DNA from: Romboutsia sp. CE17
GTDB taxonomy: Bacteria; Bacillota; Clostridia; Peptostreptococcales; Peptostreptococcaceae
Assembly: GCF_012317385.1 (NCBI RefSeq)
Contig: NZ_CP051144.1
Location: forward strand, 1,550,001-1,614,000
Direction: 5' to 3'
DNA: 64,000 nt
Shown: positions 61,240 through 64,000 of the stretch, in pieces
Numbering within the stretch: position 1 is the first letter of the stretch
How the letters are laid out: each line of letters begins with the position of its first letter
Program-made: the position numbers and the translations under genes
Notes under the pieces: model-generated
The model's input: the letters and a program-made list of their open reading frames with translations, nothing else
What the model was told of the DNA's origin: nothing
The model's database searches: none

Positions 61240-62349
61240 ATGTCTAAAGTAACATTAACAAATATTTGTAAATCATACAGTAATGGATTTAATGCTGTTA
61301 AAAATGTAAATATCGATATACAAGATAAAGAGTTCGTAGTATTGGTTGGACCATCAGGATGTGGTAAATCAACTACTTTAAGAATGATTGCAGGACTTGA
61401 GGAAATATCATCTGGAGAATTATATATAGGGGATAGATTAGTAAATAACATTGATCCTAAGGATAGAGATATAGCTATGGTTTTTCAAAACTATGCTTTA
61501 TATCCTCATCTTTCAGTTTATGATAATATGGCATTTGCTCTAAAACTTAGAAAATTACCTAAAGATGAAATTGATAAGAAGGTTAAGGAGGCTGCCAGAA
61601 TACTAGATCTTGAAAAAGTATTAGATAGAAAACCAAAAGCTTTATCCGGTGGTCAAAGACAAAGAGTTGCGCTAGGACGTGCTATAGTAAGAAATCCACA
61701 AGTCTTTTTAATGGATGAACCCTTATCAAACTTAGATGCTAAACTTAGGACATCAATGAGAACTGAAATAAGCAAATTACATAAATCTCTTGGAACTACT
61801 TTTATATATGTAACACATGATCAAGTAGAAGCTATGACCATGGCTGATAGGATAGTTGTTATGAAAGATGGCGTAGTACAACAAATAGCTACTCCTCAAG
61901 AAATATATAATAACCCATCTAATATGTTCGTTGCAGGATTTATAGGTGCTCCTCAAATGAACTTCATAGATGTAAGAATTGAAGAGAAAAATGGAGAATT
62001 ATATGCAGTAAATAATGAAATGAATATCCATTTAAGCAAAGGTAAATGCCAGTCCTTAGTAAATAATAAATATATAGGAAAAGAAGTTGTATTAGGTATA
62101 AGACCTGAAGATATACATATAGAAGACTTATTTATAGATAATAGCTTGGATACTGTATTTGAAGCAGAAGTTGAGCTAAGTGAACTTATGGGTGCAGAAA
62201 TATATGCTTATTTAAAATTAGGTGAAGCTAATATTACTGCAAGATTTGATGGTAGATATAGAGTAAAATATGGTGATAAGATAAAATTAGCTATGGATAA
62301 GGAACATCTTCACATCTTCGATAAAGAAACTGAAGCTACAATAATATAA
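61240..62349 (+). CDS. msmK: Multisugar ABC transporter ATPase (MsmK/UgpC group)
   Basis: This 369-aa ATPase energises sugar importers of the CUT1 class. Walker A is GPSGCGKSTTLRM, signature LSGGQRQRVALGRAI, Walker B VFLMDEPLSNLDA, and a C-terminal TOBE-type regulatory domain (residues about 240-369) is present. Such ATPases are shared by several sugar importers encoded elsewhere; no binding protein or permease is adjacent. The ATG at 61240 has a GGGGGG site. It is the first gene of a unit with the PucR-like regulator, though a terminator lies between. Confidence 0.9.
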   Translation: MSKVTLTNICKSYSNGFNAVKNVNIDIQDKEFVVLVGPSGCGKSTTLRMIAGLEEISSGELYIGDRLVNNIDPKDRDIAMVFQNYALYPHLSVYDNMAFALKLRKLPKDEIDKKVKEAARILDLEKVLDRKPKALSGGQRQRVALGRAIVRNPQVFLMDEPLSNLDAKLRTSMRTEISKLHKSLGTTFIYVTHDQVEAMTMADRIVVMKDGVVQQIATPQEIYNNPSNMFVAGFIGAPQMNFIDVRIEEKNGELYAVNNEMNIHLSKGKCQSLVNNKYIGKEVVLGIRPEDIHIEDLFIDNSLDTVFEAEVELSELMGAEIYAYLKLGEANITARFDGRYRVKYGDKIKLAMDKEHLHIFDKETEATII

Positions 62350-62403
62350 TTTACTTCTCTTAATTTCTAAATTAATGAAAATAAATTAAAATAATGATAT
62401 ATT

Positions 62404-62431
62404 AAAAGTAAGGTTTTACCTTACTTTTTTA
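62404..62431 (+). terminator. Terminator of the sugar ATPase gene
   Basis: AAAAGTAAGGT and ACCTTACTTTT pair with a two-base loop and are followed by T residues. Confidence 0.85.
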
Positions 62432-62490
62432 TATAGTTAGAACTTTATATAGTTAAAACAAAACTTGATAGTTTCAGGGGGAATATCATA

Positions 62491-63258
62491 ATGAGGGATC
62501 TTGTAGATTTTATAGAAAAAGAGATTAATAAAAAGATAAATATTTTTGAATATAAAAATGAAGATTTAAAAGAAAATCAAGAATTAATAACTTTCAATAA
62601 CTCCTTGTATGTAATTGAAATTGAAAAAGAGCGTATAAATATAATCCTAAACAATTATTATTACTTAGTATATCAACAAAATTTAGATTATTGTACTTTA
62701 GAAAATGTACTGTACAACTTATTCGAAAATATAAATGTAATAAAGTATAAAAAATATTTATTAATTACATCAAAATCAAAATTAAACATAGATAACAATA
62801 CTACTGAAATAATAGAATTAGAAACATACTCAAAAACTTATATTTTTGATTTAGGTAAAATAGATGATATAGATATGTTAGATTTAAAATTAAGTTTATT
62901 CAATCAATTGTTACCTACTATCCAAAAAAATAATAACTCGAATAAATTTTTTTCAACTAAAGATTTAATTTTATCTAGAAGTATCTATACTTCTTCTAAA
63001 GATAAACATTTCTGTTCTTTAATAGACTTTAAAAGGATAAAAGATATGGATGAAAATTTGCTTTATACAGGTATTATTTTTATAGAAAATGATTTAAATA
63101 TCTCTAAAACTTCATCCGCTTTATTTTTACATAGGAATACTTTAGTTTATAGATTGGAGAAAATAAAAGAACTCTTTAATTTAGATTTAAAAAATTTCAA
63201 GGATGCAATGGTGTTCTATTTAAGCATAAATACTTATTTCATATCTAGAAATCAATAA
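62491..63258 (+). CDS. PucR/CdaR-type transcriptional regulator
   Basis: This 255-aa protein has a C-terminal PucR-like helix-turn-helix (HTH_30) at about 205-255: NISKTSSALFLHRNTLVYRL then EKIKELFNLDL. The N-terminal 190 residues lack a recognised domain but are rich in Asn and Lys and probably form a ligand-binding fold. The gene lies directly after the sugar ATPase, so control of carbohydrate uptake is plausible. GGGGG precedes ATG 62491. A terminator follows at 63257-63300. Confidence 0.82.
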   Translation: MRDLVDFIEKEINKKINIFEYKNEDLKENQELITFNNSLYVIEIEKERINIILNNYYYLVYQQNLDYCTLENVLYNLFENINVIKYKKYLLITSKSKLNIDNNTTEIIELETYSKTYIFDLGKIDDIDMLDLKLSLFNQLLPTIQKNNNSNKFFSTKDLILSRSIYTSSKDKHFCSLIDFKRIKDMDENLLYTGIIFIENDLNISKTSSALFLHRNTLVYRLEKIKELFNLDLKNFKDAMVFYLSINTYFISRNQ

Positions 63259-63300
63259 AAATAAACGCTGAGTTTAACTAACTTTCAGCGTTTATTTTTA
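63257..63300. terminator. Bidirectional terminator
   Basis: AAAAATAAACGCTGA and TCAGCGTTTATTTTT form a perfect 15-bp stem between convergent genes. Confidence 0.85.
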
Positions 63301-63329
63301 TTGATTTTATAAATTTCAATTATCTTATT

Positions 63330-63875
63330 CTATTTTTCAAAATATCTATTTAATAATCCTAAGAACGCTTTACCATGTCTTGCTTCATCTTTACACATTT
63401 CATGTACAGAATCATGTATAGCATCAAGGCCTAACTCTTTAGCTTTTTTAGCAAGTTTTAGCTTACCTTCAGCTGCACCATACTCAGCTTCGACTCTTGC
63501 TTTTAAATTATTTCTAGTTGATGCTTCAACTACTTCACCTAGCATTTCAGCAAATCTACTTGCATGATCTGCTTCTTCATAAGCTATTCTTGAATAAGCC
63601 TCTGCTACTTCTGGATATCCTTCTCTATCTGCTTGACGACTCATTGCTAAATACATACCAACTTCTGTACATTCACCCATGAAATTAGCTCTTAACCCTT
63701 CAAGTATTTCCGCATCTAAGCCTTGGCCCACACCTATTCTATGCTCATCAGCCCACTTTAGCTCACCTTTCATTTCTTCGAACTTTTCTGGTCCTACTCC
63801 ACATACTGGGCATTTCTGTGGCTTATCCTCACCTTCATAAATATAACCACATACAGTACAAACCCATTTTTTCAT
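63330..63875 (-). CDS. Reverse rubrerythrin, copy 3
   Basis: This 181-aa reverse rubrerythrin is more diverged ([20 protein letters not shown] in the rubredoxin domain, [10 protein letters not shown] and [10 protein letters not shown] in the diiron domain). All iron ligands are kept. The longer frame is ignored because GGAGG lies just before ATG 63875. No sigma-B-type promoter is visible in the available upstream sequence, in contrast to copies 1 and 2, so its control may differ; the region ends at 64000. Confidence 0.92.
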   Translation of the reverse strand: MKKWVCTVCGYIYEGEDKPQKCPVCGVGPEKFEEMKGELKWADEHRIGVGQGLDAEILEGLRANFMGECTEVGMYLAMSRQADREGYPEVAEAYSRIAYEEADHASRFAEMLGEVVEASTRNNLKARVEAEYGAAEGKLKLAKKAKELGLDAIHDSVHEMCKDEARHGKAFLGLLNRYFEK

Positions 63876-64000
63876 TTTTAATTCCTCCTTGATATACATT
63901 AATATATTATGTATTTTCTGATAGTATAAATTTTGATTCAATTTATTAATAATTTAATTAAATAAATCATATTAATATTATTACTATTAGCTTTATTAAT

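Noticed and set aside
1-64000. tRNA, rRNA, CRISPR arrays, prophage or IS elements
   Set aside because: I looked on both strands and saw no transposase, integrase, direct-repeat array or RNA gene pattern.

Overview
The window is very AT-rich, with Gram-positive style genes: strong GGAGG-type ribosome binding sites, frequent TTG starts, BceRS/BceAB-type signalling and VanW proteins. Three things point to a gut or soil clostridium of the Peptostreptococcaceae: a queuosine-salvage cluster arranged as in Clostridioides difficile, reverse rubrerythrins with sigma-B-type promoters, and a Firmicute-type pdu locus. The family placement is inference; no rRNA or other marker lies in the window. I see no tRNA, rRNA, CRISPR array, phage or insertion sequence.

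Layout. 1-3800: an OmpR-type two-component pair, a 59-aa small protein, a lipoprotein and an HTH protein. 4100-6480: a queuosine-salvage operon (radical SAM lyase, ECF S-component, nucleoside hydrolase) headed by a preQ1-I riboswitch with an intrinsic terminator. 6939-13044: a PfoR-family membrane protein, a pentapeptide-repeat membrane protein, an NhaC antiporter remnant, lipoate ligase and aspartate 4-decarboxylase. 13175-33268: a coenzyme-B12-dependent 1,2-propanediol (or glycerol) utilisation microcompartment locus. Its minus-strand operon reads pduA-B-C-D-E-G-H-K-J-L-eutJ-flavoprotein-N-O-P-S-unknown membrane protein-T, then an APH-like kinase. A divergent pduQ and a PocR-domain kinase with an AraC-type response regulator follow. 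33386-36403: an asnB remnant, a YdjM-like protein, a DedA-like protein, MscS and a cold-shock protein. 37117-38273: a satellite shell locus, pduU-pduV-pduU. 38385-44358: a flavodoxin, a proline-rich beta-trefoil-like protein and a Bce-type detoxification module whose permease is frameshifted. 44553-55057: a run of housekeeping and envelope genes. 55209-59392: a small protein, a GNAT enzyme and a MacAB-like efflux operon behind a perfect 24-bp inverted repeat. 59522-63875: three reverse rubrerythrins around a multisugar ABC ATPase and a PucR/CdaR-like regulator.

How the parts work together. PocR-kinase and its regulator probably sense the diol and activate pduA and pduQ. PduCDE makes an aldehyde, PduGH reactivates it, PduO and PduS maintain the cofactor, PduP and PduQ dismutate the aldehyde, and PduL makes acyl-phosphate inside a shell of PduA/B/J/K/N/T and probably the distant PduU copies. 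The least explained part is the translationally coupled polytopic membrane protein between pduS and pduT. Beside it are the terminal kinase gene and its three-arm leader. Decay is visible in nhaC, asnB and, very recently, bceB, which carries an exact 11-bp tandem duplication.
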